The notes under the pieces: model-generated
What the model saw: only the letters and a program-made list of their open reading frames with translations
The model's database searches: none
Told to the model about the DNA's origin: nothing
Part shown: positions 47,745-59,661 of the stretch, piece by piece
Layout: the number at the start of each line of letters is the position of its first letter
Position numbering within the stretch: position 1 is the stretch's first letter
Position numbers and translations under genes: made by a program
Source: Mesocentrotus franciscanus
Taxonomy: Eukaryota > Echinodermata > Echinoidea > Camarodonta > Strongylocentrotidae
NCBI GenBank assembly: GCA_037976565.1
Contig: CP137671.1
Span: 22,631,019-22,695,018 of the forward strand
Reading direction: 5' to 3'
Length of the DNA stretch: 64,000 nucleotides

Positions 47745-49010
47745 GTATAGATGCTTAATTTGCTCTCTTCCCTACCGTTTATAATTATGAACATTACTCG
47801 AACGACGAAAAAGAGAAACCCCCTCCTAACAGCTTACGTATTGTGGTCTTCGCGCGTACTTAATGGCGATAATGGCATGAATGAAATAATTGGACGGGTC
47901 AATGTCAAAGACCCAAATAAGGTGTCAGAAGCCTAATGAGAAGGGGATAGGATTTAATTGGATAATTGCGTGAAATGGGGTAACCGTCTGGTGTAAATGG
48001 GGAGTACGTGACGGCGTAAAAGTGATTAGTTTGCTCGCTTGATGATCGACTGACTTATCGCCGGGGAGGGGGGCAAATTATTTTGATGAGACCCGTGTAA
48101 GCTATCGTGGACCATGATGGACACTGTAGTTTATAGCCATTGAGAAGTTGGAATGCCTCCCCCTATACACTATAATGCCCAGTTAGCAAATATACAATGA
48201 CACTACACGATCCTCCTGCGATCTGATTTTCGTAGGAAAGGCATTTGTATTACATATGGAAATCTAAGCAACCACTATCCCCCTGATTTAGGGTCTGAGT
48301 AGTTAAAAAATATTAACAACCGGAATTATAGTGCATTTAAACTCTTCCGGTCAGAATAAAAGCCGAATCCAGAGCCGATTTAGTCTGTTCCTCTCAAAGG
48401 AAGCATGACATCCCTTGAAATTTGAACTTTGTCGATCATATGATATTCCAGATCCTCGGTTATTGAGATTGTACATGTTTGAATGTTCACATAAAATGCT
48501 ATCACAAATTCTACCAAAATCGGATCGTAGTCAGATCGTTTAGTGTGCACCGGGCTTAAAGCCCTGCTAGACGATTGGGGGAGAAGGGGTACAACGTGCC
48601 CAACCGTGCGGGCCTCAATACGTTTGATTTCAAATAGTTGGGTGCGCAAGCGCATCGGACATTGCTTTGCATGCTATATTGTCATTATTGTATTCCACAT
48701 CTATCAGATAATCAGATAAGACCGACTATGCTGCAAAATTGACTTATTGTTGCCTGTAACGTTCTAATGACCTCGTAATCGGAGTCTAACGAATTAGTGA
48801 TAATATTTGTCAGCCTTTTCATCTGAGAATGTTGGATCACCGCCAATATTACCCGGGCAATATTATGTAAACATGAGATCATACGTCATATTAAGTGTGA
48901 GAAAAGCTGATAATAAGCGAACAATGACTAGTAGGCTGAAGCCTGAAACCTAATCCTGCATGGGAACGAATAACAAAATAGGCCTGCAGTAATGACGATT
49001 ATTTTTCAAA
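47745..49010. other. Intergenic, no gene seen
   Basis: Short chance frames; no repeat or motif recognised. Confidence 0.4.
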
Positions 49011-49014
49011 GAAG

Positions 49015-49385
49015 AAGGCGAAAAATAATAAAAGATGATGATAAAGAAGATGAAGGTGGAGTCTGGAGAAGCAGCAGAAGAAGAAGCAGAAGAAGAAGAA
49101 GATAATTTAAGGAGAAGAGGAGGAGGAGAATGTGGAGGAGGAGGAGGAGAAGAAGGAGAAGGAGGAGAAGAAGAAGAAAAGAAGCAGAAGAGAAAAGAAG
49201 AAGAAAAAAGAAAATTTTATGACACTTATAGGTCTGAGCTGAAAATCAAGAAAACGAGGAGAAAAGAAGATAATTGAGGAGAATGAGAAGGCGTGAAAAG
49301 AGGAAGAAGGAGTACTAAGTGCTGGAATGGGAGAAGATAGAAAAGGAAGAAAGAGGAAAGAAAATTGAGAAGATGTAAAAAGAAG
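49015..49385 (+). repeat. Purine-rich tract (GAA/GAG)
   Basis: About 370 bases, overwhelmingly A and G on the plus strand. The Glu/Lys/Gly-rich open frame is compositional. Confidence 0.8.
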
Positions 49386-49389
49386 CTTA

Positions 49390-51840
49390 ATCCAGATTGA
49401 TTGAATGTATCTCTATAGTAATACTATAACAAAATACAAAACGACCACCCCCTCTCCCAAAGGAGGAAACGGTGTCCAATGTATTCCTAAGCTTAGTTCA
49501 ATTTTGAAAGCTCTATGATTTTTTTGTTCTCAAACTTCTTGACAGGCATAACGAAATTGTAGAGAGGAACCAAGCAATGATATTCATCCTCATGTTTCAT
49601 TAGTCAAATCAACATCTTGAGTCAGTCATTGACAGAGGACTGATGAAGAAAGTTTGATGACCCTGCCTTATTGATACATCCGAGGAGCCTGAAAGTGCAT
49701 TGACACTCCAAGAGGTAAGTTACTCTATTGGTTTTCTTCTTTTACCGGTAGATTATCTACAATCATTTTTTTGTTAGTTTAAAACCATATTTACAACAAT
49801 GAGACCTACACCGGAACGACAACAGGCCGAGCAAACAAATTATTATTAGCAAAGAATCAGTCGGTTTGCAATCGGTGTGGAGTCCGTTTGGTGGTGTGTT
49901 TGCGGTATAAGGTTTTCGTACATTTTCTGTCCCCTATTAACGATAACAAAAAAATAACGACACCACAACAAGTGTCATTTTCCTTGCTATTTGGTTTGAT
50001 CTCAATGAAGATGCTGGTATCTTATGGGACACTATATATTGGACTTGCCCCCAACAAAAAAAGTATTAACCTAGTATAAGGGAATACATGTATATAGGCC
50101 TAGATGAAAATTTCATCAGTGATTGAGAGAAACATATGATGATTGGCCTTCTTTTTAAGTTTCCGTAATGGTTTCATACCCCAAACGTTTAATAGCGTCG
50201 ACAATCCAAGAAAATTAATCCATTTTCTCTAGTTACACGTAGCTCTAGCGAAGAGCGGACATACTGTCGCATTTTTAACAGAAGAGGGCGCCATATCATT
50301 TTGTCTGTTTCGTCACAATGAGATATACACACAGAACTGTAATCCATCGCGCAACGTCGCAGAGAGTGAGAGGGAGGGGGTGGGGGCGTTGCAAAGAAGC
50401 GATAACAAAGAGACAACACAACAGGAAAATCAGTGGAAAGAGAAAGAAAACAAAACAAGGGCATAAATACCAGTGAAAAGAAACATTTAAAAGAAAGTAT
50501 TGGTAGAAGCACTCTTACTTCATTGGACTATTTCTCTCTCTTTTTGCTTTCTTTTAAAGCAAGCTTTCACCTCTCCTTACTCCCAGGACCCCTCTCCACC
50601 TCCCTTTCTATCTCTCTCCCGACCTCCATCTGTCTCTTTCTATCTCTTCCTCTCTGAATCACCTCTACTTTTAATCTTTAAAAAAATACTCTTTATATCA
50701 TATCCTCGGCAACATGCACCCCATTAAATGCTCAATCCAGGGGCAGATTGATTTATTTTCAGAAAGGGGGAGGGGCATACCCAAAGATGTTTTAAATATA
50801 TTGAAGTAGGGAGGTACGCCCAGGCCCCTAAAGCTCTGCCAAGTTGCACAGATCCATTAGAAGGCAAACCAAGCCCCACTAAATAATTCATGAGCCCTAA
50901 AGAGTAGTGCATACCTCCCTCTTTCAATTTCCTCAGGGACACGATACAGGGAATACCTCCTGAGACGCTTTCTGTGACTTTCTTTTAGAGGGAAGGGGAG
51001 GGGGGCTTCACCCTCAGAATGGATAGACTCCCTTGGTGTCACAGTACTTTGGCATACTTCATACTTGCACAGAATTTACAATTATTAACTCATTGTCATG
51101 TTTACATACATTATGAATATTTTATTATCATGATTTTCCTCTAGACAATTTGATTCTTGTCCTTAAAGAAACTCATCTAAAGCTCTAACAGCACAGAAGA
51201 CTGTTACAGCAGACTAAATATGTAGAGACAAAAACAAAACATTTAGAACATGATTACTGAGATCCATAATTTAAAATTTGGCAAGATAAAAGGAACTGAA
51301 TATCCTCATGCATCTAAACTATGTACAGGTCCCACTTGTATGCCTATCACATTATGATTGTCTCTAAAAAAAAAAAAAAAAATCAATTTCGCAATAAACA
51401 CAATCGCAACCACTTTTGTAAAATTCAACCCAGGCCATTTCAACGGCCTTGTAAGTCAACTTTTGAAATGTGAGAACATTACAAAGACGTATTACGTGAT
51501 CCGAACAGGATATCTATGGGATATACAATAGAGTACTGAAATTGCCCAAAGTTGATATTTCGAAAGTAGCTGCGATTGGCGTGAATATCACATGCACAAG
51601 AAAAGACATCTATTCGTTGGTCTAGCCTTAAGATAAGTATCATCAAATCAGAATTTACAGTGTATGGCTACAATGTACAGGTAAGTGATAAATAGTTGAA
51701 ATACTAATACATGTAGTAATATTACTGAATGAAAACTATTATACAAAAGTCCAAAACATGAAGAGAGAAATCACATTCATATTACCACTTATAGACATGC
51801 TTTTGAACATTGCAACATAGTCATATAGAGCATTTCATTG
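49390..51840. other. Intergenic, no gene seen
   Basis: Pyrimidine-rich patch at 50520-50665 and a poly-A run at 51367-51382. A degenerate CCAGGGGCAGATTGAT at 50739 may be an old end of the hAT MITE family. Confidence 0.4.
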
Positions 51841-51847
51841 TAAACAT

Positions 51848-52170
51848 CAGTGGTGTATCCAGAAATTGAGATAACAGAGGGCAGATTCCTTCCCAAACAT
51901 AGGGCGGGGGCACTAATGTCTAATATCTATGGGAAGCCATAAGAGGTACACAATCTATTTCATTAAAAAAAAACAGAAGCCTCAGAATAAGGGTAATGGT
52001 TGACGAAACCCATGCTGGTTACCCCACTAATCATATTGAATAGCATACTGTCCATGTCCAGTGTACATGTATCTTGACACCATGTGATGTTCATTTTTCA
52101 TTTTTCACCTGGGCCTTCAAATGGAGAAGGGAGGATACCTCAATTTCAACACATGCTGGATATGCCACTG
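51848..52170. mobile_element. Probable old hAT-like MITE
   Basis: The ends CAGTGGTGTATCCAG and CTGGATATGCCACTG are inverted (with one difference) and resemble the ends of the three younger copies. The flanking 8-mers do not match, so the element is old or the boundary is wrong. Confidence 0.45.
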
Positions 52171-52179
52171 ATCATATAG

Positions 52180-54083
52180 TACAAAACTCCTGTACACCAC
52201 ATTAGCTAATAGTGACATACACTGGTTAAAGCCATACTGTACTAGAAGCACTACCAGGTCAGCTGTAACAGTATAGTTCCGTAACTTGGCACTTGCTGCT
52301 TCCCTAGCTACTATTGGTTCTCGCATCGAGTCCTCCGTTTGCGAAGTGTAAATTAGGTATTTGGTTATGCACTGTTGGCAAGTTGACCACAAGATGGCGG
52401 CTGTGTAATAGACAGTATGCTAGGGCAGACAGTTTATCAGTTCAGTATCGCTTTAAATCATGACTACAATTATCAATTACATATTTTTCAAGGCGAAAAT
52501 GAAGAATATTTGGATGAAGCTATGATACAAGTGTGAGACAAATGCCGATATACAACGTGATATTACAGTAGGTAGTTGCGAAGCTCAGTTTTAAACAACA
52601 CAAGAGAAAAATTATGTATCATAATGAGCGCCAGGAGTGTCAAGTCTGACAGATATGAGCACTATACAAGAACCCAATATTATTATGTATGAAATGTCTC
52701 AAAGCATAAAGCATATGATATAATTCCCCTAAGTTTAATCTTAAAAAAAAGAGGAAAGATATAATATGTTTGTAATAATGGACATGATGGAAGAAAAAGT
52801 GTTAAAAGATAATTGCAGCTTTTCATTTATACACATATAGGGCAAGAGAAATAAAATTTGGCAATATCAGAGATGATTCATAATTGACATAACAATTTTC
52901 CTTTGTACATACTGTTATTACATGTTTTTTATGCCAACATTTTTTTTATTTCAGAGCCCACAAAAATGAAGATTCTTTTAAAAAATTGAAATTTAGCTAA
53001 ATGTGTCTCAGAAATTTCTATACAATAATTTCTAAATTATTTACATTTGTCATCTGTTGTGGGGCCCATATGCGTGTAGAATTAACTGAAACGCATTTTG
53101 TTTGTGCTGATAAAATATTACCAGGCGATAAAACCATAAGACCCAATTTTTTCATTGAAAAAACATGCATAATTTGACTGTATCCCTGTGACGAAAACTG
53201 TTGCTTTGATAAAGTGGTGAGACAACTTTTCCACTCCCTGAAGTTGTTTTTCTTGTATTGAGTATCATAGTATTTCAACACCTGGAGATACTGTACAAGT
53301 ACATTAAAATTGATATCTCAATATTAGTCTTAAGCTTCGTTCACATATGCTGCGGTACACCATCTAGGCAAAATAAATGCTTGTTCAGATATGGCACAGT
53401 AAACCGCTGCAAAAAAAAAGCTGCTGCGTTTGTTTAATACATGTAAACGAATTGCAACTATGCGTAGCAAAGGACTTGGGTGTATTCAATGAGCTCTGTG
53501 TTAAAAGTTGAATGAATTACTCTTTACGTCACTATAAAGAAACAAAAACATGCTTTTGCGCTTGACATTTCTGCATAACACACTAATAGGTGATTACACC
53601 AAGAAAAAATAAATGCCGCAGCTTTCTGCATTACACGTAAACAAGACTTTACCATCTTCGAGCTCTAATTTGTACACATTCAGAAATTGTTTTGCTAACA
53701 CAGCATACTGGCAGATTTAAAGTCGATTTTTTTTTATCTTGGCCTCATCAGTTTCATTTTGGTAACTTGTAGTGTATACTGCTTAGACTGTACATGCACA
53801 TAGGAAACCTTGTTAGCATTCGATTCACGTGAATGAACTTCTAATCTCATAATGAACAATACCTTCTAGGAGACTGACGATAAATGTGATTATTCTTTGT
53901 CACAGTTCCACAAAGCACATCCAACAGAGTATCCCATTGGTCCAAAATAGCATGGCTAACTTGAAATCTTGATAAAAAGCAAAATTTTCAACCAAAAGGT
54001 CTGTTAATAATGTTCAATTTCTTGAATCCTTGATAATAAATTGCCTCAAATTCTGGGAGCATGTTTGGAAGAAGAGTTGATGC
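52180..54083 (-). other. Probable 3' UTR and downstream flank of the minus-strand gene
   Basis: No open frames of interest. A minus-strand AATAAA at 52945-52950 is the best-placed signal I found, giving a 3' UTR of about 1.1 kb; this extent is inferred. Confidence 0.3.
52945..52950 (-). promoter_or_regulatory. Possible polyadenylation signal of the three-domain gene
   Basis: AATAAA on the minus strand, about 1.13 kb after the stop codon; nearer consensus signals were not found by eye. Confidence 0.3.
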
Positions 54084-56936
54084 TTAAGACATATTGGATG
54101 TAGGAATAAGGAGAAGATGAGAGAGAACATCTCTAAGACTGTTATCTGTATTCTCTGGAGGTGCAGGAGTTGGTATACCTGGCAACGGAGCAAGAGGAGC
54201 TGGGTCAGGCAGAGGGATTGACTCAGGGGGATCAAACGATGGAATCTCGACATCCTGGAGAAGTCGTTCTTTCTGCTTTCTAAGAGATACAATGGCAAAC
54301 TTCTGGCTGATTCCTAGCGTGTTCATGAAGAAAAGTTTGCACACGTTCTCCTGCCAGTTGCCTAACTTGAGGGTGTATTTCATGTGCACCTTGCGATTCA
54401 GCTTCAACTGGGAGGCTGGGAGCGTACGCTTCTTGACGGCAATCTCTTCGACGCAGTCCTCTATGTACTGACGCTTCTTCTCCCATGTCATTTCCTTGCT
54501 CCAGAACATGTTGAAGATCTTTTCCCGCAACTCCTGAGGCACACGTTCCAAGCATTGTTTGCGACAGTTCGTGCAAGGCTCCTTGATCTTGCGGGCTGCG
54601 ATGACGTTGCCTTTGTCGTTGACGTAGGTCTGGCCGGCACATCGCATGTCTGATGTGTCCCAGGTGCGATGCCTTGGCTTGGGATGACCAATATGTCCAG
54701 AGGTTGATGGAACATCTTCCAGCCGTTCATCATCCTCATCATCATCCTCTTCTTCATCATCCTCATCGTCAGAAACTGGCATCTGTTCTGGGGGCGCCAA
54801 AAGAACAGAGCATTGAGGGTCAGCAGCTACCAGAGCCTTCTTTTTTGGAGTTGTGTAATCATCATCAGCATCCTCCTCCTCCTCCTCCTCATCATCTTCT
54901 TCACTTGATGGTCTATACTCTTTATCATTAACCACAGATTCATTGGGCATCTCATCATCTTCAGTCTCCTGCCTCTCACTCCTTGAAGTATCTGCAGAAG
55001 AAGTGGTTCCAAAGGATTCCTCAACAGTTGCTTGTTTTGAAGAACCTGCTGTGCTCGTGCTTACCTTCCCAGACTTACTTTCTGCCTGTTTCTTCCCAGC
55101 CTGCCTGGTTGATGAACTTGGAGTGCTAGCTATCAACATCTTACTTTCCTCAAAGATTTTCATCTCCTCGCAAAATACCCTCCTGTACATGTAAGTGCTT
55201 GCTGGCTTTGTACCTCGCAGCCAACAGCACTGGCGATAAGCAGTGTACATCTTGGAGACGTTCCATGACCAGCCTCTGGTTGAAGAATGTGTCTGATACT
55301 CTCTGCCCTTATTCGGATCAGCCCAGCAGTTGTAGATGATGTGCTGTCTGATCTCTTTGGCTGCAGCAGGGGGTAACTTGGCAAGGGTTCCACACTTCTT
55401 TGTCTTGGCTGGATCAAACTCCCCATTTTCGTCTTGCTTTGCAATGCAAGAGGCTATGAAGTTGTGACTGAGGCCCAGGGTGTTAACAAAATACTTGCGG
55501 CATACAGACACTTTCTTACCATCCACCTCAAAGAAATATGTGAATCTCTGAGGTTTGTTGAACCTGGAGGCTGCCCTAGACCTCTTCATCCTTATCCTAG
55601 AGTTGACAACAGGCCTTGACTCAGTGCAGCTAAGGACATACTTCTTCTTGTCGGTCCAGTCTTTATTAGGATCCCAGAAGTTGTCAAAGAGGTTGTGTCT
55701 TTGCTCTTCTGTGATACGCTCTGTGCAAGCTTTCTGGCAGTTCTCACATGGTTCCTTCATCTTCCTTGATGGCCTGACTTGTCCTTTGAAGTTCACATAC
55801 TCCTTTCCCCCAAATCTCAAGGCATGGTACTCCCTTAACTTATCTTTCAGGCTGCATTTTGGCTTGGTATTGCGGATGCGCTCCTGTTCCTTCTGCCAGA
55901 GTTCTTTGATGAGGCACTCAAGAGCACTGACCTGAGGTGCGGGGGTGTAGTCCAGAGGGCGCTCTTCATTCCGCAAATCACCTGGTCCATCCAACCTCTG
56001 CTGCGATATCCTCAGCTCCTCATTCATCAGCTTTCGATAGAAGTGCTTCTTCACTGATGGTCCCTGATGCATCTCGCACTCCTGAACGTAGGAATCGTAC
56101 ATCTTGGGAAGGCTAACCTGCTCCTGTGGTCTGTTCAAGAGATGCGCCTGAATATGCCTCCTCGCCTCTTGTTTCATTTGGTAGGGAATTTGGTTAGCAG
56201 CTGGATGCCGACCTCGTCTATCAGGTATCACTTTCCCATCCATCGTCTTTTTATGCAGTGATATGATGACAAACTTCTCTCCAACAGCAAGTGTGTTGAG
56301 AAAGAATCTCTTGCAGACCTTTTCCATGATGCCATCACAAGTCAAATGGTAATGAAAGCTGATCCTGCGAGCTTTCTGATCCATTTCTTTCTTGGACCTC
56401 CTTCTCTGAATCGGTTGAGGCACAGCATGCTCGATGATGTACATTCTTCTGTACGTCCAGTCCTTGTTAGTATCCCAATAACCATCAAAGATCTCCTGCC
56501 TCTGCTCCTCGCTGAATCGCTCAGTACATCGCTGTCTGCAGTTCTTACACGGCTCCTTCATCTTCCTAGCTGGCATGATGCATCCATTAGAATTGATGTA
56601 AGGCTGTCCAGAATTACGCAACCTCTTGTTAGTATTTCTCTTCCAGGAGGCAGGATCTCGAGCTCTCTTCTTAGGTGGCCCACCTTTGCTTTTCTTGGAC
56701 CTTTCCTTCGGTTTGGGCTCGGCTGGCAGTGGGGCAGAGCTCTTTGGGAGGTACTGCGGCTGGTTGAAGGTCACCAGCCCTCCTCTGTTATCATCAAAGC
56801 TATGGAGGTTGATCTCATCCCCACCACTGCTGCTGCTGCCTCCTCCTCCTCCTCCTAGCCCAGGTGGTCCTATGTACATCCCTTGCATCCGCTCATGGTG
56901 ATGGAGGTGGTGGTGATGATATCCATCTCCCTGGAC
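54084..56936 (-). CDS. Long second coding exon of the three-domain protein
   Basis: A 2853-base exon without interruption carries all recognised domains. The acceptor TTCCTCAG adds VQGDGYHHHHLHHHER before the first internal Met. The stop is TAA at 54084-54086. A single exon of this length in an intron-rich genome is unusual. Confidence 0.88.
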   Translation of the reverse strand, partial: VQGDGYHHHHLHHHERMQGMYIGPPGLGGGGGGSSSSGGDEINLHSFDDNRGGLVTFNQPQYLPKSSAPLPAEPKPKERSKKSKGGPPKKRARDPASWKRNTNKRLRNSGQPYINSNGCIMPARKMKEPCKNCRQRCTERFSEEQRQEIFDGYWDTNKDWTYRRMYIIEHAVPQPIQRRRSKKEMDQKARRISFHYHLTCDGIMEKVCKRFFLNTLAVGEKFVIISLHKKTMDGKVIPDRRGRHPAANQIPYQMKQEARRHIQAHLLNRPQEQVSLPKMYDSYVQECEMHQGPSVKKHFYRKLMNEELRISQQRLDGPGDLRNEERPLDYTPAPQVSALECLIKELWQKEQERIRNTKPKCSLKDKLREYHALRFGGKEYVNFKGQVRPSRKMKEPCENCQKACTERITEEQRHNLFDNFWDPNKDWTDKKKYVLSCTESRPVVNSRIRMKRSRAASRFNKPQRFTYFFEVDGKKVSVCRKYFVNTLGLSHNFIASCIAKQDENGEFDPAKTKKCGTLAKLPPAAAKEIRQHIIYNCWADPNKGREYQTHSSTRGWSWNVSKMYTAYRQCCWLRGTKPASTYMYRRVFCEEMKIFEESKMLIASTPSSSTRQAGKKQAESKSGKVSTSTAGSSKQATVEESFGTTSSADTSRSERQETEDDEMPNESVVNDKEYRPSSEEDDEEEEEEDADDDYTTPKKKALVAADPQCSVLLAPPEQMPVSDDEDDEEEDDDEDDERLEDVPSTSGHIGHPKPRHRTWDTSDMRCAGQTYVNDKGNVIAARKIKEPCTNCRKQCLERVPQELREKIFNMFWSKEMTWEKKRQYIEDCVEEIAVKKRTLPASQLKLNRKVHMKYTLKLGNWQENVCKLFFMNTLGISQKFAIVSLRKQKERLLQDVEIPSFDPPESIPLPDPAPLAPLPGIPTPAPPENTDNSLRDVLSHLLLIPTSNMS

Positions 56937-57616
56937 CTGAGGAATTTAGCATAGAGGAAAACAAAACATACAAATTAAAACTGGATCAGTATTCCAACAT
57001 CGCTAATCAATGCATATTTCATGACACAAATGTCTTTATCAAAAGAAGCAGAGTACAGCACATCAAGTAATGCATTGCCATATATTAGGGTACAGTATAT
57101 CAAGTAATGCGTTGGCATATATTAGAGAGTGAGAGCAGCCATTTTTTGTGGGTAAGTTGACCTTTGTATGCTTAATTATCTGGGAAATGATTCTGTAATA
57201 AGTTACCAACAATTGTCTTTTTCATCCTAAATTATCAAGTAGATACGTCAGCAGACTGTCGATGACATAGTTTGCAGTTCCAAGTCCTCCACTATCTGAA
57301 TTCTGAACTTAAATCCTGGACCAAATATGTACCTAACCCCAAGACTACCTCTGAACCAAATTACAACACAAGTCCTAACCCTGGGTCTTTGATGCTTTTA
57401 AGCCTCAAGGAATGGAAGTATGATCATCAAATGTCTAAGCACTGATCTACCCACCTGGTAATGAGGCATGTAGTGCTGCTGGCTGGAGGTCTGGGGCTGG
57501 TGGTAGTCGTCCGGTGGGAGGTGGACACTGCCTGTGTAGCTGTTGACCACCTTTAAGCCCTCCTCAGCTAGCAGGGGCAAGTAGCCCATGTTCTGATGAA
57601 TATGCTGAGGATTCAT
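54084..57616 (-). CDS. Nuclear protein with three tandem Cys-rich domains, two exons
   Basis: Joined from 57616-57455 (54 codons, starting MNPQHIHQNM) and 56936-54084. The intron is GT-AG in phase 0 (CCAG|GTGGGT; TTCCTCAG|GTCCAG). Predicted length is 1004 residues. After a Gln/His-rich start, a His run (about 59-68) and a Gly/Ser run comes a basic stretch (KKSKGGPPKKRAR, about 135-147, NLS-like). Three copies of one domain follow at about 163-285, 431-555 and 821-942: GxxYxNxxG, a KEPCxNCxxxCxER zinc-binding-like cluster, FW/YW...W, then VCxxFFxNTLxxSxxF. Copies 1 and 2 are each followed by a second module (KxxRxHI...KMYxxY...C...YRxxxxEE). Acidic tracts (about 712-747, 775-791) separate copies 2 and 3; the C-terminus is Pro-rich. 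The architecture resembles a multicopy family of uncharacterised invertebrate proteins. A DNA-binding or chromatin role is inferred only. Confidence 0.88.
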
Positions 57617-57624
57617 CTTTTGGT
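57455..57624 (-). CDS. First coding exon of the three-domain protein
   Basis: Preceded on the minus strand by TCTCTGTCTAG (acceptor) and eight untranslated bases, so at least one further non-coding exon probably lies upstream. ATG at 57616 is the first in frame; an upstream in-frame extension would run through the intron sequence. Encodes an N-terminal region rich in Gln, His and Pro. Confidence 0.8.
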
Positions 57625-57712
57625 CTAGACAGAGAGTGAGAGAAATAAAGGACATTTTAATCACTAGCAAGTAAACATCAGTAAAAATCTAACAAGTGAA
57701 ACGCTCTCGGCG

Positions 57713-59079
57713 GTCTCGCCTGCATTACGCAATTCGGCATTACGCAATTCGATATGATGAAAAATTGAGGTTGGGACATTATTTTTATAGGCAGGGTGGC
57801 CCATTTGCAGACCCCCGAAAATGAAATCCTCTGAATATAATAAGCATTTTGAAGTGAATATTGATTATGAATCATCAGAATAATTATTTACTGTATCATA
57901 AGAATACAATATAATGAGATTTAGTGTATGGGTAAGACTATAAATGTTTCAATGCTTGTCAGTAATTTACAAATAAAGTTATCTAATAAACTTTTTAAGA
58001 AAAGAGGATTTTTCAGCATTTTGTGTAAAAACAATTGGAAGGTAAAGCCCATCTACATCACATCACGTCTCATTAGCATAATGAGAACATTATTATGAGA
58101 TATACTCCAATATATATTATCGAAACATCAATATTGTCACCTAGCTGTAACTGATCATGTACATACTAGGCCTGGGATCGAATACTAAAATTACTATTAG
58201 AATATTCATGGGAAAGTACTGAATGATTCAAATATTTACTTTCATGAAATATGAACAAATAACAACAATTTATTTATTAATTCTCATATTAAATTTTGAG
58301 AACATAATCCAAGTCTACTGACCTAAAATGACCTTTGACCTTGACTTTGTGACCTGGAATTTGTGTCACATGATTTGTGATACTTGATAGCCCTTGGGTA
58401 CAAGTTTCATGGAATTTGAACAAACACTTTTGAAATTATGCTAAAATTTCAAAATCTTGATGTTGATGCCACAACAAAGTCTAAGTTTCCAGACCTGAAA
58501 TGACATTTGACCTTTACTTTGTCACCTAAAAGACTAATAACATGATTGGTGATACTTGATAACCCTTATGTTCAAGTTTCATGGAATAGGAATGTATACT
58601 TTCAAAATTATGATAACAATTAAAAAATCTTAGCCTGATGCCACAACATAGTTAAGTTTGTTGACCTGAAATGACCTTTGACCTTGACCTAGTGGGCTGA
58701 AATTCTACTCACATGATTGGGGATACTTGATAACCCTTTAGTCTAAGTTTCATTGAATAAGAACTTATACTTTCAAAATTATATTACAAATTCAAAAACT
58801 TAACCTCAGGTTAAGTTTTTGATGATGATGCCACAACATAGTCTAAGTTTGTTGACCTGAAATGACCTTTGACCTTGACTTTGTGACCTGAAATTTTCCT
58901 CACATGATTGGGGATACTTGATAACCCTTTAGTCCAAGTTTCATTTAATAGGACCTTATACTTTCAAAATTATATTAACAATTCAAAAACTTAACCTTAG
59001 GTTAAGTTTTGATGTTGACGCCGCCGCCGCCACTGGAAAAGCGGCGCCTATGTCTCGCTTTTTGCTACGCAGGCGAGAC
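57713..59079. mobile_element. Repeat element with GTCTCGCCTGC ends and internal units of about 180 bp
   Basis: The left end GTCTCGCCTGCATTACGC (57713-57730) is matched in inverted form by GCTACGCAGGCGAGAC (59064-59079). From 58300 to 59010 there are four direct, diverged units, each with a TGACCTTTGACCTTGAC block, then CACATGATTGGGGATACTTG, AACCCTT, AAGTTTCATGGAA, and ACTTTCAAAATTATG. GCCGCCGCC precedes the right end. This type of repeat is, from memory, common in echinoderm genomes. Confidence 0.65.
58329..58875. promoter_or_regulatory. Array of DR1 nuclear-receptor motifs in the repeat
   Basis: TGACCTTTGACCT, a perfect DR1 (AGGTCA-A-AGGTCA in reverse), is at 58329, 58672 and 58863. A one-mismatch form is at 58501. 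At 58685 a further TGACCT half-site follows immediately. Whether any receptor binds here is unknown; the motif is part of the repeat unit. Confidence 0.45.
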
Positions 59080-59089
59080 AAAAATGAAT

Positions 59090-59655
59090 AAATCCACCAA
59101 AGGAATAAGGAAAATGGATACCTCTGCTAGTGTAGATATTACTATTAGCTTTTGCACAATAGTTGATGTTGAGTAGAGTCGACTCACAATCACCAAAACA
59201 TGTTTTGCTCTTGGTGGTGTAAGGGTTTTCTTGTGGCTACAAACCTGCCAAGTTTTCTAAACTGCAATGTGGGACAACTGTAATCAAGAGTCCATTAGAG
59301 TGAAGCGAGCAATGCGAGCGGAGCGTGTAAAGGCCGGGGGTCCAAGGGGCCGCCTGAGGCCCCCTGAAGCTAATGGGTTTTGGCACTTTCAGGCATGTAG
59401 GAAAGGTTATCCAGAGGCCTAAAAAGAAGGATTATTAATGCTCAAGTTCACAAAAACATTATTTGATATTTTTATTTTTTTCTCTCCTGCCAAAAGCGGG
59501 ACACTCGGCAGGTCTGTGGCTATACTGTACTAATATTCAAAATATGAGCTTCAAATATTACTTCTACAAAGAGATATTGGGATTTAAATACACTCTCAGT
59601 GAATAGTAAAATGTTTTGTTGAGTAGACTATTAATACCCGTGCATAGAATAGAGT
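59090..59655. other. Upstream flank of the minus-strand gene, nothing recognised
   Basis: A GCGAGCAATGCGAGCGGAGCG block near 59315 begins a GC-richer patch. No gene or promoter motif is supported. Confidence 0.35.
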
Positions 59656-59661
59656 GGTGAA

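Noticed and set aside
49035..49277. Glu/Lys-rich 80-codon frame
   Set aside because: Simple purine repeat.
54280..56901. Several 60- to 170-codon frames on both strands within the large minus-strand exon
   Set aside because: Shadows of the three-domain reading frame.
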